From: Melanocharis versteri
Lineage: Eukaryota > Chordata > Aves > Passeriformes > Melanocharitidae
NCBI GenBank assembly: GCA_013397845.1
Contig: VZTG01009228.1
Coordinates: forward strand, 176,133-240,132
Direction of reading: 5' to 3'
DNA length: 64,000 bases
Each line of letters opens with the position of its first letter. Within the stretch, counting starts at the first letter, position 1. Positions 24,600 to 36,700 of the stretch are shown here, piece after piece. The notes beneath the pieces are model-generated. The model did not search any database and was not told the origin of the DNA. It saw only the letters and a program-made list of their open reading frames with translations. The position numbers were made by a program, and so were the translations under genes.

Positions 24600-24830
24600 T
24601 CCATGGCTCTCCAGACAGACGAACAGGCAATTCCCTGACAGCAAGCAAGCAGCAGCAACACCCTAAAGCCCAGCTGACAGCCCCAGCCCAGCACTGCTAC
24701 ACTGGCATAAATGGGCTTGCTTCAAGGGCAAGCAACAGGACCAACTCCTGCTGGCAGCCTATGGACTGGGACACAGGCTAAGCCACATCCCAGGCCCTCA
24801 GAGACTCCTGCTGCATGGGTCAGCCAAAAT
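24600..24830. other. GC-elevated intronic patch, unexplained
   Basis: This stretch is distinctly richer in C and G than its surroundings, with CAGC-rich runs (AGCAAGCAGCAGCAACACCC and similar). It has no long reading frame and no match to a repeat family I know. Confidence 0.4.
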
Positions 24831-27800
24831 GAAGGAACAAAGATGCCAGTTAGGTGGTATGGTGCAAAATGCATTGATGGGTTAGGCTAAAATTACACAC
24901 AGTATATCCAGGAAGGTAAATGGCAAACCAGCAAAGACAGTTCATCAGAGGTCATATTACCAAAGTAGAGAAATAGTACTGATTGCTCAAGAAAACAGGA
25001 ATTAAACAACGTAGAATACTTGACACAGACCTTGACCTGCTCAGGAAAGGCCTGATTTACCTGTTACACCACAGAGTATGTTCATCTACCACACACATTT
25101 GCACACAGGCAATTTCACTGGAACTTGAGAGCATGCAATTAGTGAAGCTATGTTTGCAAAGTCCCAGGAGGAATGAACTACATATCATATCCCTAGGTCA
25201 TAATTCTGAAGCTAGAGAGAGAAAAAAAATTGGTTGTTATTCTAATAGTACGACTTGATCCTTTTTATGAGAGATAAGGAATATAATAAACCTGTTTCTC
25301 TGTTGTATTTGATGTCCTCACATTTAGCCTGCTACAGAAAGGCAACAATTCAGTAACAATTAGTGGTTCAAAACACAGATTACATTGGCTAAAAACTCAA
25401 TAAAATAGCAGCTAGGATTCTTAAATGCTATTCCCAATAGCATTCTGGCACAGTATGACTGAGGTGTCTAGTCTGTTACTACACAAAAGGGATATCAAAA
25501 CTAAATTTAAAAAAAACACCTTAAAAATAGCAGTTCAGAAAAGTTCTTTTCTACTTACATATTAAAGAATGCAGGTGTCATTGAACTGAAATCAGTTCAA
25601 AGGCCTTAGCTTTGCTGGTTCATTCCCACATCACCACCAAAACTGATGACCCCAGAAAAGACTGCTTCCATAGAAAACCAAGCCATAAAAATGTTCAAGG
25701 CCCACAGACCAAAGCATTTGGTGTTGTACTGTGTGAGACAGACATTACAAGTAAAACAAACCTCAGTTTAAAACTCTGTACTGCAAATGCTTCCACACCA
25801 AGTTTCAAAGAGAAAAAAACAACCCCAGAGGGCACAGGACACATCACTGAGTGAAAGAAGCTACCTTCCATTACTTCATTTATAGGTGAATTACAAATAA
25901 CACATGTTATGTCTAGACTGGTAATTTTTTTTATAGTTGAAGTGGATTAATGCTAAAAAAAAGTTGTTGCCAAAGTCCTCATCTTTACTGAGAATCTGTA
26001 CAGGGTTTATTTCAAAATTCATTACTATCCAGGAGTGGGAGGGAGCAACACATCAGAAAGCAGACATTTGACAAAACCTACTTTATGTTCTGATGATGCT
26101 AGTGGAAGAAAGAAATCAAAATGACCCATGCATTCCACGCATCAATTTTGCTTTCTAAGATAATTCTGTGACACACAAACCTGGCCCAAACACGCTCATA
26201 ATTTAGAAAACCCACATGCTTCCTGAAGTTGTGATGCTGGAGTGATGGAACATTTTTTCTTGTTTAGATTGTTTTTGAGAAAGGTAAAACAGTTTCTGTA
26301 CCTAAAAGAATTAAAGAAATTCATAGGAAATTATTAAGTTGCCTTTCTAGAAAGACTTCCTGACAGGAAGATGAATGAGACCAGCAATGCAGTAGAAGAC
26401 TCTATACTCTGAAGATTTAAAACTATTTTCAGAACACTAGCATACAGAACAGGAAATACTACCTTCCCAAGAGAAAGACGGTCTAGAAAAATGTTATCAA
26501 TATACCTGTAATTATCATATGTAGATTACAGAAAACAAGATTAAGCTATATATTTTATGGCTACAGCAATAATATGTAAGACAATTTTTCAAGTGATTTG
26601 TACAACATGCCAAATTACTCATGATAATAAGCATAAGAAGTCCAAGAATAATGTTCTCAAGAGTACAAAGTGACATTAAAGAAGACGTGTGTGCTTTCAG
26701 CACTAATCACAACAAAATGCAAATACACATATATTCTAAACATTCCGTGTTTCATGATAAAGAAGCCATAAACTTTTTTTCTTTAATTTCCACACTCTGA
26801 GTTGATTCTGCAGGTTCTAAATATAGTTCAAACACAAGAATCAGCAGTAAAACACCATTAAGACTATCCTAATTATTTGATCAATAGAGAAACAAACCAA
26901 ACAACAAGCTTCCCAAGAGGATTGTTGCCAAGTTTTCACTGAGGAAAGAACTTCCACTCTGCAGATGGAATTGCTCTCTTGTTCACACACACGATACTTC
27001 TCTTTTTCTTTCTCTTTCAAACTCAAAGCACCAGAAAAGGACAGAATACTCCATAAAATCAAAACTGTTATGTATAGAATGATTATTGCATAGTTTTTAA
27101 CATAATACTTAATCTATATGCATATTTATTTCTCCTCCCAAAACTTCATTCACAATACAAAGTTCTCTTTTTCCTGGAAAAAAATCAGTTTATAACTCCA
27201 TCTAAATTTAAGTAGCTATCACACAGTAAAACCCTTTTATACCTCTCAATATGTTCAGTATAGCACGTGGACGATAATAATTGACTAGATAACTTGAATC
27301 TGTCATTTATCTTCTGTACACAGTTACTGGAACTACTCATTTTAGAGAGAATTACCACCCCAAGCTACTTACCCACCAAGTCAACATAATTCCTACACTC
27401 TGAAATGATAGCATGTTAGTGACATGATGAACTAATGAACAAAGGGAATGAGCAAAAGCATCTTGTTACAGAGCTTCAGGACAACTGTTACAGTGCACTG
27501 TAGGATGGCAGACGCTCATCACAAATTACCCCTCAAACCTAGTCAACTTAATGAGCTACTAAAATCTGAAAGGTTATTTTCTTATCTCGCCTTATGTACA
27601 TCTATCACCTCATAGTAGGCAGGACCTTGTGGCAAAATGTTTTATTTAGTGAATTGATACTTTTAAACATAAATGTATTTTTGTCAGCTTTCTTTCCTTC
27701 TTTAAAAGAATTAAAGAACGACAGAAACAACAGAACTCTGTGAACCAATATTGTTTGCATCAGACATTTCCAATTTAGCTTGCAGAAAGCTCCAGAAGCT

Positions 27801-29219
27801 AGTGAACTTCCTTTGTCCCAAATTATGTTCAAGTTTGACAAAGAGAAAAGCACTTGCAAAATTCCTTTTATGATTTTCAATTGTCAAATTTGGGCAAAAC
27901 CACTGAATAAACATTAGTGTTTAAGATGAGACACACAAATCATTTTATCTTACTGTACACTGAAGAACAAAGGGGTGGAAGAATAAAAGGGGAAAAAAAT
28001 TGCAAAATGAACACTTCTCTACAAAATCCTATCCTACCCCTCCAGCTCTCCCCTCCCAATGCACAAAACCCCAGGTATTCGTCGCATAGGAAACTGCACA
28101 GAAACACTGCTCTCCCTCTTCTTTTCTATTCCAACTTAGAGCAGACAAGCAGAAGTCGAAGATTCATGTTATATTAATTCCTATAACTAAGTCAAGAACC
28201 TCAATAAAATAACACATCTGTGAGCACAGTTCCATGGAAAAACAACCTTGCCCCCTGCAGTGACACTCTTACTTAAAAATATTAGTACAGATTTGCATGT
28301 GGGGTGGACTTTGGCAGACTATAGCTTTCTATATGGAGGTTAAATTTTTTGCTTTTAGTACATATGGTAGTGAACAAGAAAATCCAAAACTGAGTGTTGG
28401 CATTTTGATGATGTTTAGTGCATAAAAAGCCAGATCAAAGAAAAATCTACATGTTATTTATATTTCCATTTCTATTTAGCTACGTTGCATTTTATACAGG
28501 TGGATGGTATTTTCCCTTGAAGTTTCTCCAGCCTTCCTAGGAATAAAATTATTTATGTCATGTAAACAGTGTTAAGTTTTCCATTATGCAGAGTGCAAAT
28601 TAATTCATCATCTCTGATCTCCTAACATAAGGCTACTCTACTACGAAAACAGTTTACACTCTAACACCACCTAGTCTTCTGCAACTGAAAACTGAATATC
28701 ATTACTGCATCTTCCATTCCTGGAAATGCCTTTCCCTGGATAATGAAACATATGAATGCACTGGCCAAAAATAGAACCTATATAGTCTATACAACACCTG
28801 TCTCAGACATGTTGCCAGCATGCAAAAAAAAGAAACTGATAAACAATCAGAGGAACAATTAAAAAAAAAAAATCAAGGTAATCTGACACTTTGATAACAA
28901 TTCTGTATAATTTTTTTTTCAGTCTTGCCTTTGAACCTTTGAGAAAACATGAACAGAAATACAGGTGTCTTTCTAGTCCAGGAAGGAATGCAGATAAACT
29001 AGCAACTGTCACACCCTGAAAAGTAAAAGAAGGCAAATAACCTAACAAATTGCAAATGAGGGCTATTCATCTTATAAAGGGAGTGCTCTGAAAAACACAG
29101 AGCCTGACAAATATATCTACTAAAAGGTGAAGCAAGTATCAGATTTAAGTGAAAATAAAATCTAATTACTATTTAAACTTTTTAACACTTGGAATGACCA
29201 ATACTGGAAGCCTAGTAAA

Positions 29220-29640
29220 TAAGAGAGCTGGATGTCAGCCCTGGCAGGAATGCTTCTCGGCACAGACAACCAAAAGTCAAACCACAGCCTCTCCCATCTA
29301 ATTTTGTAACACCTATGGAGGCTTCCACCAGCGTGGGAAAGCACGGGCTCCGCCCATCACCAGGTTGTTTATTCCTGCCTGCACAGTTCTGAGAGTGGGG
29401 AGTGTCTGTGTATCTCTTGGGGAGCCCTGTGCTTCTCACCTCCACTTCTGTCCTTCCGTGTAAGGCTGTCAGAGCTGCAGAAGCTACAGTATCGCACAGT
29501 CAGATCTGACACACCAGTCCTCAGAGAGCTCCACAAGAGAAGCACAAGCCGAAGACAGAGGCAGTTCAAAGAGGCATGAGAAAGTCTGTCTGTATGCACA
29601 GGCCTTGAACAGCTGTCAGCTGTAACCACAGCACGTTTGG
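29220..29640. other. GC-elevated intronic patch with overlapping open frames, unexplained
   Basis: About 420 bp is clearly less AT-rich than its flanks and carries three overlapping minus-strand reading frames of 60 to 86 codons. None resembles a protein I recognise. No LTR-type TG...CA ends with a duplication were found. It may be an old repeat, an alternative leader exon or a regulatory element. Confidence 0.35.
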
Positions 29641-30234
29641 AAGTGAGACCTCCAACTTTATTCCTGAGGACGTGGTTCTTGACACTGAATTACAAATTTA
29701 TGATTATTTTTCCCACCTCTGAATTATAAAAAGCGTATGTCAAACCAGTTTTTCGTTTTGATGCATCAGTTTTGAAAGTACTTTAGAATATGCAAAACTG
29801 TTACATCGTTCACCAGCTATCCCTCTGCTAGAACAAAACTTACAGTATTTCTACTGTCCCTGCCATCTCCATTCTGTTTTATCTTCACCTTGCCCCATAC
29901 AGAACATTATACTTGCACAGTAATTCATGCCACAGCCACTGCAGTAATAAAGCCCTTCCCTGCTGTTTCAGAACTGTTAGGCAGTTCAGGCATCCCTGCT
30001 GTCCTCAAGCAGACTTTTACTCTGAAGGACATTACCACGAAGATGACGAGTCACAGAATGTCTCAGGAAGCCCTCCAGTGACTCTACGAAGCATTTGCAT
30101 AGAACCAAGTGTCTGTGCTGAAAAAGTTAATTGAAAAGAAATTGTGTCATTACTAAGGCAGCACAAAACGAAATATATATGACTAAAGACCAATTAATGA
30201 AGGATAGAAGAAAACCCTGCCCTTGTGAGATTAC

Positions 30235-30740
30235 ACCTGTAATACGGCACCCAGGTCTGCAGTCCTCAGTAGAAGAAAGACATGGACCTGTCAGGGCAAG
30301 TCCAGAGGAGGACCACGAAGATGACCTGAAGGCTGGAGCACCTCTCCTGCAAAGACAGGCTGAGAGAGCTGGGGTTGTTCAGCATGGAGAAGGCTCCAGG
30401 GAGACCTCACTGCAGCCTTCCAGTACTTTAAGGGGGCTTACAAAAAGGAGGAAGAGCAATTTTTTACATGGACAGACAGTGATAGGACAAGGGGAAATGT
30501 TCTTGAACTACAAGAGGAGGGGTTCAAATTAGGCAATAGGAAGAAGTTCTTTACTCAGAGGGTAGTGAGACACTGGAACAGGTTGCCCAATCCCTGAAGT
30601 ATTCAAGGCCAAGTTAGGTGGGGCCCTGAGCAACCTTGCCTAGTGAAAGGCGTCCCTACCCATGGTGGCAGGACTGCAACTGGATAATCCTTCAGGTTCC
30701 TTCCAACCCAAGCCATTCCATGATCCTATGAGAGCCTCTC
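30235..30740 (+). mobile_element. CR1 LINE 3' portion, plus orientation
   Basis: About 500 bp in sense orientation covers the C-terminal end of ORF2 and the 3' UTR. Recognisable blocks are AAAGACATGGACCTGTCAGG, AGGCTGAGAGAGCTGGGGTT, ACACTGGAACAGGTTGCCCA and TTCAAGGCCAAGTTAG. It ends with CCTTCCAACCCAAGCCATTC and CATGATCCTATGA, a slightly decayed copy of the terminal repeat. The ORF2 frame is broken by indels, so the long reading frame across 30131-30532 is a mosaic of frames, not a host gene. Confidence 0.9.
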
Positions 30741-32159
30741 TTCAGGAGTGTCAGTACCAAAGGCACATACAGCTGCAATCGTGGATACCACAACAATCAG
30801 CCTAATTGGAAAGAATCAGTCCCCCAAAGTCGCCAACACTTTAAAATTCAAAACCACTGGATTTCATGGGTACAGACAGGGTTGTGGCAAAGCCTCTCCA
30901 TCCTCTAACTCAGAAGGACTGGAAGCCAAATCCGTAGTTTCCTCTAAATAGGGAAAAAACTGAGTTTTCTCTGTGACAATGTATCTACCTACCACCTTGA
31001 CCATCACTAAGATGAATGCAGAAAATACTGCAGTATTGTGTGCAATGCAGAATGCAGTACTGTGAAGGATGACTACTAGCATAGTCCATCCACCCCCAAA
31101 AGTAGTCAACAGGCTCTGTGCCCCTCTGAGGGCAGTAGCTGTTGCTATTAATATACAGTGCTAGCAGCTGTCCCATCTCACATCTCTCAGCACACTATGA
31201 AGGGGTTTAAATACCAGTTTGACACAGTATGGCAAGAAAAGAGATTCCCCTTGCACCTCTAGCAACCATTTAAACAGATTCTGTCATGACAGACCATATG
31301 TATCTGAAATACTGCTTTAATGCTGCTCTAGAAAGAGATGCAAACATTAAAAAATGCAACCTGAGAATGCTACTATAAATTTTTCAAAATAAAAGACCAC
31401 ATGGAAGAAACCCTGAACCAAATCAGCTTACAAGTGGAATGACTGAGTTTTGTTGCCTCGGACACTAGAATCAACCCTGTTCAGTCCCAGTCAGTGAATC
31501 TTACCAACATTTACTGAGAAACCTTCAAAGCTTCAAAGTTTCTAGAAGAATTGAACAAGTTTCTTTAGACTTAGACAACACTGTATGAGCAACTTGCTGG
31601 GGAAAAGCATCAAAACTGGACGTGCTAGAAGAATTATTTCAAATGTGTTCAGTTTCCTCTTACTTGCTCTGAATAACATGCAGGGCACACAACGATGATC
31701 ATCACGAGCTGCAATGGTAACTGCTTGCATACAAGAGCTCAAGCCACGAGACTTTACTTTCTCCTCCAATTCTCTTCCCTTTTACATGGGCCTGAGGCAA
31801 ATCACTCAGCTCAGTTTCTCCCTTCATACGAGGGCCACAGACTTTGGAGAGCTCTGATTATTATTAAAGCAGCAAGTCAACATTATTCAGTTGACTGTCT
31901 GGCCATCTACCTGTCCCAAAAACTCTCAGAACCCCTATGCACCACACTCTTACACTTACAGACTACACACTTACAGCCCATCACAAACTCCTATTTGGCA
32001 AAACACTTTTAAACCCAGGGCCTACGAGTAATGAATTCTCATCTTACCTTCATTTCTATATTTTGGCATTGTGCAGAAGAGATAAGACACAATCAAGGCC
32101 CCCTAAATGAAAAAAAATAAACACATGAAGCGTTTCAGAACACCAGTGGGAGAATTTCA

Positions 32160-32420
32160 TGCAATGTCTGGCTATTATTAGATTGCTATTTTGCTTAGCA
32201 GATCAGAGGGTATAATCAGCAGATGATGCAGCCATGATTTGTGAAGCACAGCCTTATTAAAGACTAATGAGATAAATGAGTTAAAATTTACATTTTGCTC
32301 CACTGATAAGGTTCATTGGCACACTTAACTCCAACACCATGGTTTGAATATTAAACCCACTTATTAATGTCTAGTAAAGCTAATTATAATGCTGAGTGGC
32401 ATTAAACTATAATAACCAAG
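32160..32420. promoter_or_regulatory. TAAT-rich candidate conserved non-coding element
   Basis: Many homeodomain-type cores occur here: TTATTAAAGACTAATGAG, CTTATTAATG, CTAATTATAATG and CATTAAACTATAATAA, in complex sequence without repeats. This texture is typical of conserved developmental enhancers, but conservation cannot be seen from one sequence. Confidence 0.2.
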
Positions 32421-33741
32421 CAGGATGTTAGAATCACATCCTTTAGTATTACTGTAGCTCTGAAGTTAAGTGTTCTGCACCTGGAAATAAACATCTGTTG
32501 AGCTCATGCTGTGAGTGAGCACGAGCCTTCTGTGCGTTTTTCCTGATCCTTCTGAGAACCCAAAGTCATGTTCTTCTAACAGTACAACAGGCAGGTAAAC
32601 AGCGCTCATAACTATGATTTCAACAGTGTCTGTCTGTCTTACTGCAGTAACAGTAAAGATTAAGTGACAAATATTTTGGTATCTACAATTAAATTACAAT
32701 TGGCATATACTCTCTAGTCCTTAACAGAAAAAGAAAGCACTTCGATACTAACAAAACTAACAACAAAACTTGGAAACCATAGCTGTTGTTTTTTTCTCAC
32801 ATTTTTCACCATATGCTGTCAAAACTACAAATGTAACTATAAAACACCTCCATTTTTTTGGGAAGGAGATTGGAAATACAATTTAGACCTTACACTAGCC
32901 TATGTATTTTTATCCCATATCTATATAAGCACTTAAATGGACAAGAATCAGTTTTAAGGATAACATAAGAGGACAAGGACCATAATATTCTTTTCATTTT
33001 AATCTCCACAATGTACTTGTCTTGTGACAGCAATGGAAAGAAGGCGAGATGGGATAATTAAGTGCCAGCTATCCATGGATCAACAGTACCCACTGTGAGG
33101 ACTCACATGTGCCAGTCCAAAAACAACTTACAGTCAGCACAAGCTTGAGATACACAGTTCCTCTGGGATCTCCCTCCCCTAACACGTGCCAGCCCTCCTT
33201 CCACTAGGACAGTCATATACAGGACTGCACAACAGCCATCATCACCTTTTCAAAGTAGAATATAAAGAATGACAACAAAAAGCATAAAAACACTACAGAT
33301 AAAATCTCCACTTTTTATCTGGAAGGTAATACTCAAAAGCAGACATTCATTACACACGTAAAAAAGGCACTGCAGAGCAATTAGATTCTTTTCTTCTGTG
33401 GGGAAAAGTGAAAAGGCACTTGGACTGTGACAGTAAAAGAAACTACCCGAGCAAATCATGTGTGAAACATTAAATGCAACTGCTTTTTTGAACACACTTT
33501 TGTTCCTTTCAATTTATCACCCAATTTAAACATTCAGCTTGTAACACAATCCATTCCACTTTCTTCAGCCCAGCTTTAAAATACAGGCATGCCATATTTC
33601 AGCAGTAGGAGCAAAGAAATGCTGTGGAGGTCAGAAAGAAAAGATTTTATATACGGCTTTCTGTGGAGCATTCCACTGCATCCCTGCTCGCAGGAAGCCG
33701 CGAGTACTGCCTGGCATCCCCAAGCCTGTGCTGCAGCTGGG

Positions 33742-33770
33742 AAAAAAAAAAAAAAAAAGAAAAGAGAGAG
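33742..33770. repeat. Poly(A) followed by GA repeats
   Basis: Seventeen A are followed by GAAAAGAGAGAG. It sits just after a GC-elevated stretch at about 33660-33740. No convincing target-site duplication was found that would make it a retrocopy tail. Confidence 0.85.
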
Positions 33771-36700
33771 CAGTCTACTTCAGTGGTAGATTCTAGTGCC
33801 ACAAGCTCACCAAGCCAGCTGAGCCTCCACCAGACCCCTTTATTATGAGTTATGCCAAGAGAACACACACCCTGTCCCCTCCCTCCCGCTCTGCCATGCT
33901 CTCCACGTGGGCCCGAGGGCACACATCAGATCCTGAAGCCAAACCTAGAAAACACTGTTTGTTGAGAGCTCAATGTATCCGTCTCAGAAATGTGTCTTGA
34001 AAATAGATACTTATGACTTTGGAAAAGCAGAACCATCAAGTCTCCTTTCCTAAGGGAAAACCCTGCCAGCCTGATCCCACAGGAGCAACTCTCTCTACAC
34101 AGGTTCTTTCCACAGAGTAGAAAGCATCTCTGCAGTCTTTTTCCCCCAATACGTTGTGCTGGATGTGGCTTTTCCCTATCCATTTTATGAGTATGGTTTG
34201 TTTACTAAAAGTATAATCAGAGAAGCTCCTCCAATTACTATTTCAACTATGCTAATACTCGGTAGGCATTCTGAATCTAAATGTTTCAATACTTCTCTGC
34301 ATCTATAATCAACAGATACACCTAAAGCATACTATATTTTTAAAGAAGAGACAGCCAACAGCACAGTATTCCCACAGGCAGGCTTGTCAGGAAAAGATAC
34401 GTGGTAAATAATTAATTTTCCTAGGTTAACTTGAGTTCCAGACTAGCACTTGTGAGCATCAGTGCCATGGAAAGGCAACTAACAACTCTAGTTTGTATTC
34501 TTCTCCAGTAAGGAGCTTTGCCTTACGTGCAAGCACTGACAGCAAAAGTTTTATCATCTCAGAGATAGAAAAAGTAAAGAACACTTACACAAGTCCAGCA
34601 AAATCTCTTCTGTGAAATTCAAAGAACCTCAAAGTCTTTGCTTGGCTACTACTGTTTTTTCAATTATTTCCTTCTTTGACAGATAATGGGCCAAACACAG
34701 AAATGCTGAGCACCAATGTCAGACTGCAGCACACAGAAACCTCCAGCATAATCTACCCTACAAATAATTAAAGACATTGTTCACTACTTACCATGCTTTC
34801 TTTTTCTGCATTACAGATGTTTGGCAGGAAGGGTGGGGACAATTCTAAACACAGGGGAAGGGCAGCACATTCCAGACAAATCTTCTTTTTAAAACTGATC
34901 TTAAGCTTAGCAGTTTAACACATCGAGGTTTCAAACAGTACATAAAACGTTACAAATACTACTGGAGTATATTCAGTATTCACGGCTTGAAGTGACCAAA
35001 CTTTTATATACACTATCAACTGTGATCTAATTCTTTTTCCACTTCTATTTGTTGCCTCAAAGATGACAGCAGATCATAACAAAGAATAGTTCATCCAATC
35101 ACAAATAAGTTGGCAATAAGAGAATATTTTCCAGAAGGTAGTTCATTTTCCCTGGAAATGGTTCATAAAAATGAACTAAAAAAATCTAAAAAACTATTTT
35201 AGAAGCAAACTTCATTAACATATTGTTTATGCATTTATTTTTGGAGCAATTAGGTATTTCTTAAGTAAGTCTACACCTTCTGGTACCTATAAGAGGGGAT
35301 GGAAAAGCCTCTTAGGCTTAGCTTCCTCTTCATGTCAGGGAACTCAGACTAATATCCCTGAAATTTTTCTTCCAAGTTTCATTTTATTTCTTGTGCTCCT
35401 GAACTGCCTTGACTATGTGATCAGGAGCAAAGTTGATGGACCTCAAGATCCTATTTCCTACCATTTCAGTCAGCTGAATTTTCAGAGGATCAGAATACAG
35501 GAATACATTTCTTTTTAACAGATCTGCATTACAACCATGATAAAGAAATGGGAGAAATGTTCTGCTCTGTTCATTCCAATCAATAGATTATGCAGCTCAG
35601 TCACAAAGCAGACGGAATTACGAAAAAGAAAGTAATCTTTAAACTATTAATATTGCCAGAACAACTTTTCTTTCAGATACACAGACTCCCACCTCCCAGA
35701 CACAGCTAATAATGTCAGAAGCTCTGAGATTCATACGGTCAGAATGACTAATATTTACATTAAGCAAATGTATTGCCATAGTAACATAGACACCACAGAG
35801 CTATCTACCTGCCACAGCTCTCTAAATTATTTAGCATGCCAATACTACAGTGACACTGTGTAAATGATCACATTCATTAACAGCAGAGTATGTGCTGAAA
35901 AACTGAATGTTAGACAGCTATATTTATTGCTAGGAAAAAAACAACAGCACCAGTATTCAGAAAGAAAAAAAAAAAGCAGAGAGGTATAGAGGAAGGCTCC
36001 AGCCTGTAGCAGAACAACACGCCTTGAAAATTTTCATCTAAAAAACCTGTTCACATCTGCATCCCTATGCAAAGCACTACAAACAATAATCTCACTTATG
36101 GGACCTAAGGCTGACCCACTGTGGCCAGAGCAAACTGAGATTTGAGTTACATCCCAAATCACATTTTTGGGATAGTCATTAAACTTGTTTAATCTGCATT
36201 TTATATTGCCAAAATATTATTCTACATTGTGGGGTTGCAAGAGCTAATGCACAGAAAATAGAAATAACTATAACACACCCTCAGAACATGGCTGTTCTTC
36301 AACAGCCGAAAGATTTATGGTGAGGAGACAGGTGCAATACTTTGGCTGATGGTCTGCCACTTCCTCAAGCAGTAGATGATGGCAGGGATCTGAGCGGTTT
36401 GCGTAAGCCACTATCCTCATCCTGAGTTAAAGCTTTTGGAAACCTCAAGCACTTCCTGCACTATGGATATTTTCCCCTCATCACATGCAATGGCAGAATC
36501 AATGACAGGTGGAGAAAACAAAGGGACGGCTCAGGTCAACTCTTGCAACCAGATGGATTTCTTCCTAACTTTTATCAGCTATAGCCCCTTCTTTTGTTGG
36601 ACACATACCATGTTTTTTCACATCTCTCTTTGAATTCAAAATAACAAAGAAACCACCTAAGAAGCATAGCACAAAGATCCAGGCACAAAACTAACCCAGC

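Noticed and set aside
30131..30532. 133-codon plus-strand frame as a host gene
   Set aside because: It overlaps a sense CR1 3' portion whose true ORF2 frame is broken; the frame is a mosaic.
33589..33770. Processed retrocopy or SINE ending in a poly(A) run
   Set aside because: There is an A17 run after a GC-elevated stretch, but no gene-like sequence, no SINE promoter boxes and no convincing target-site duplication.
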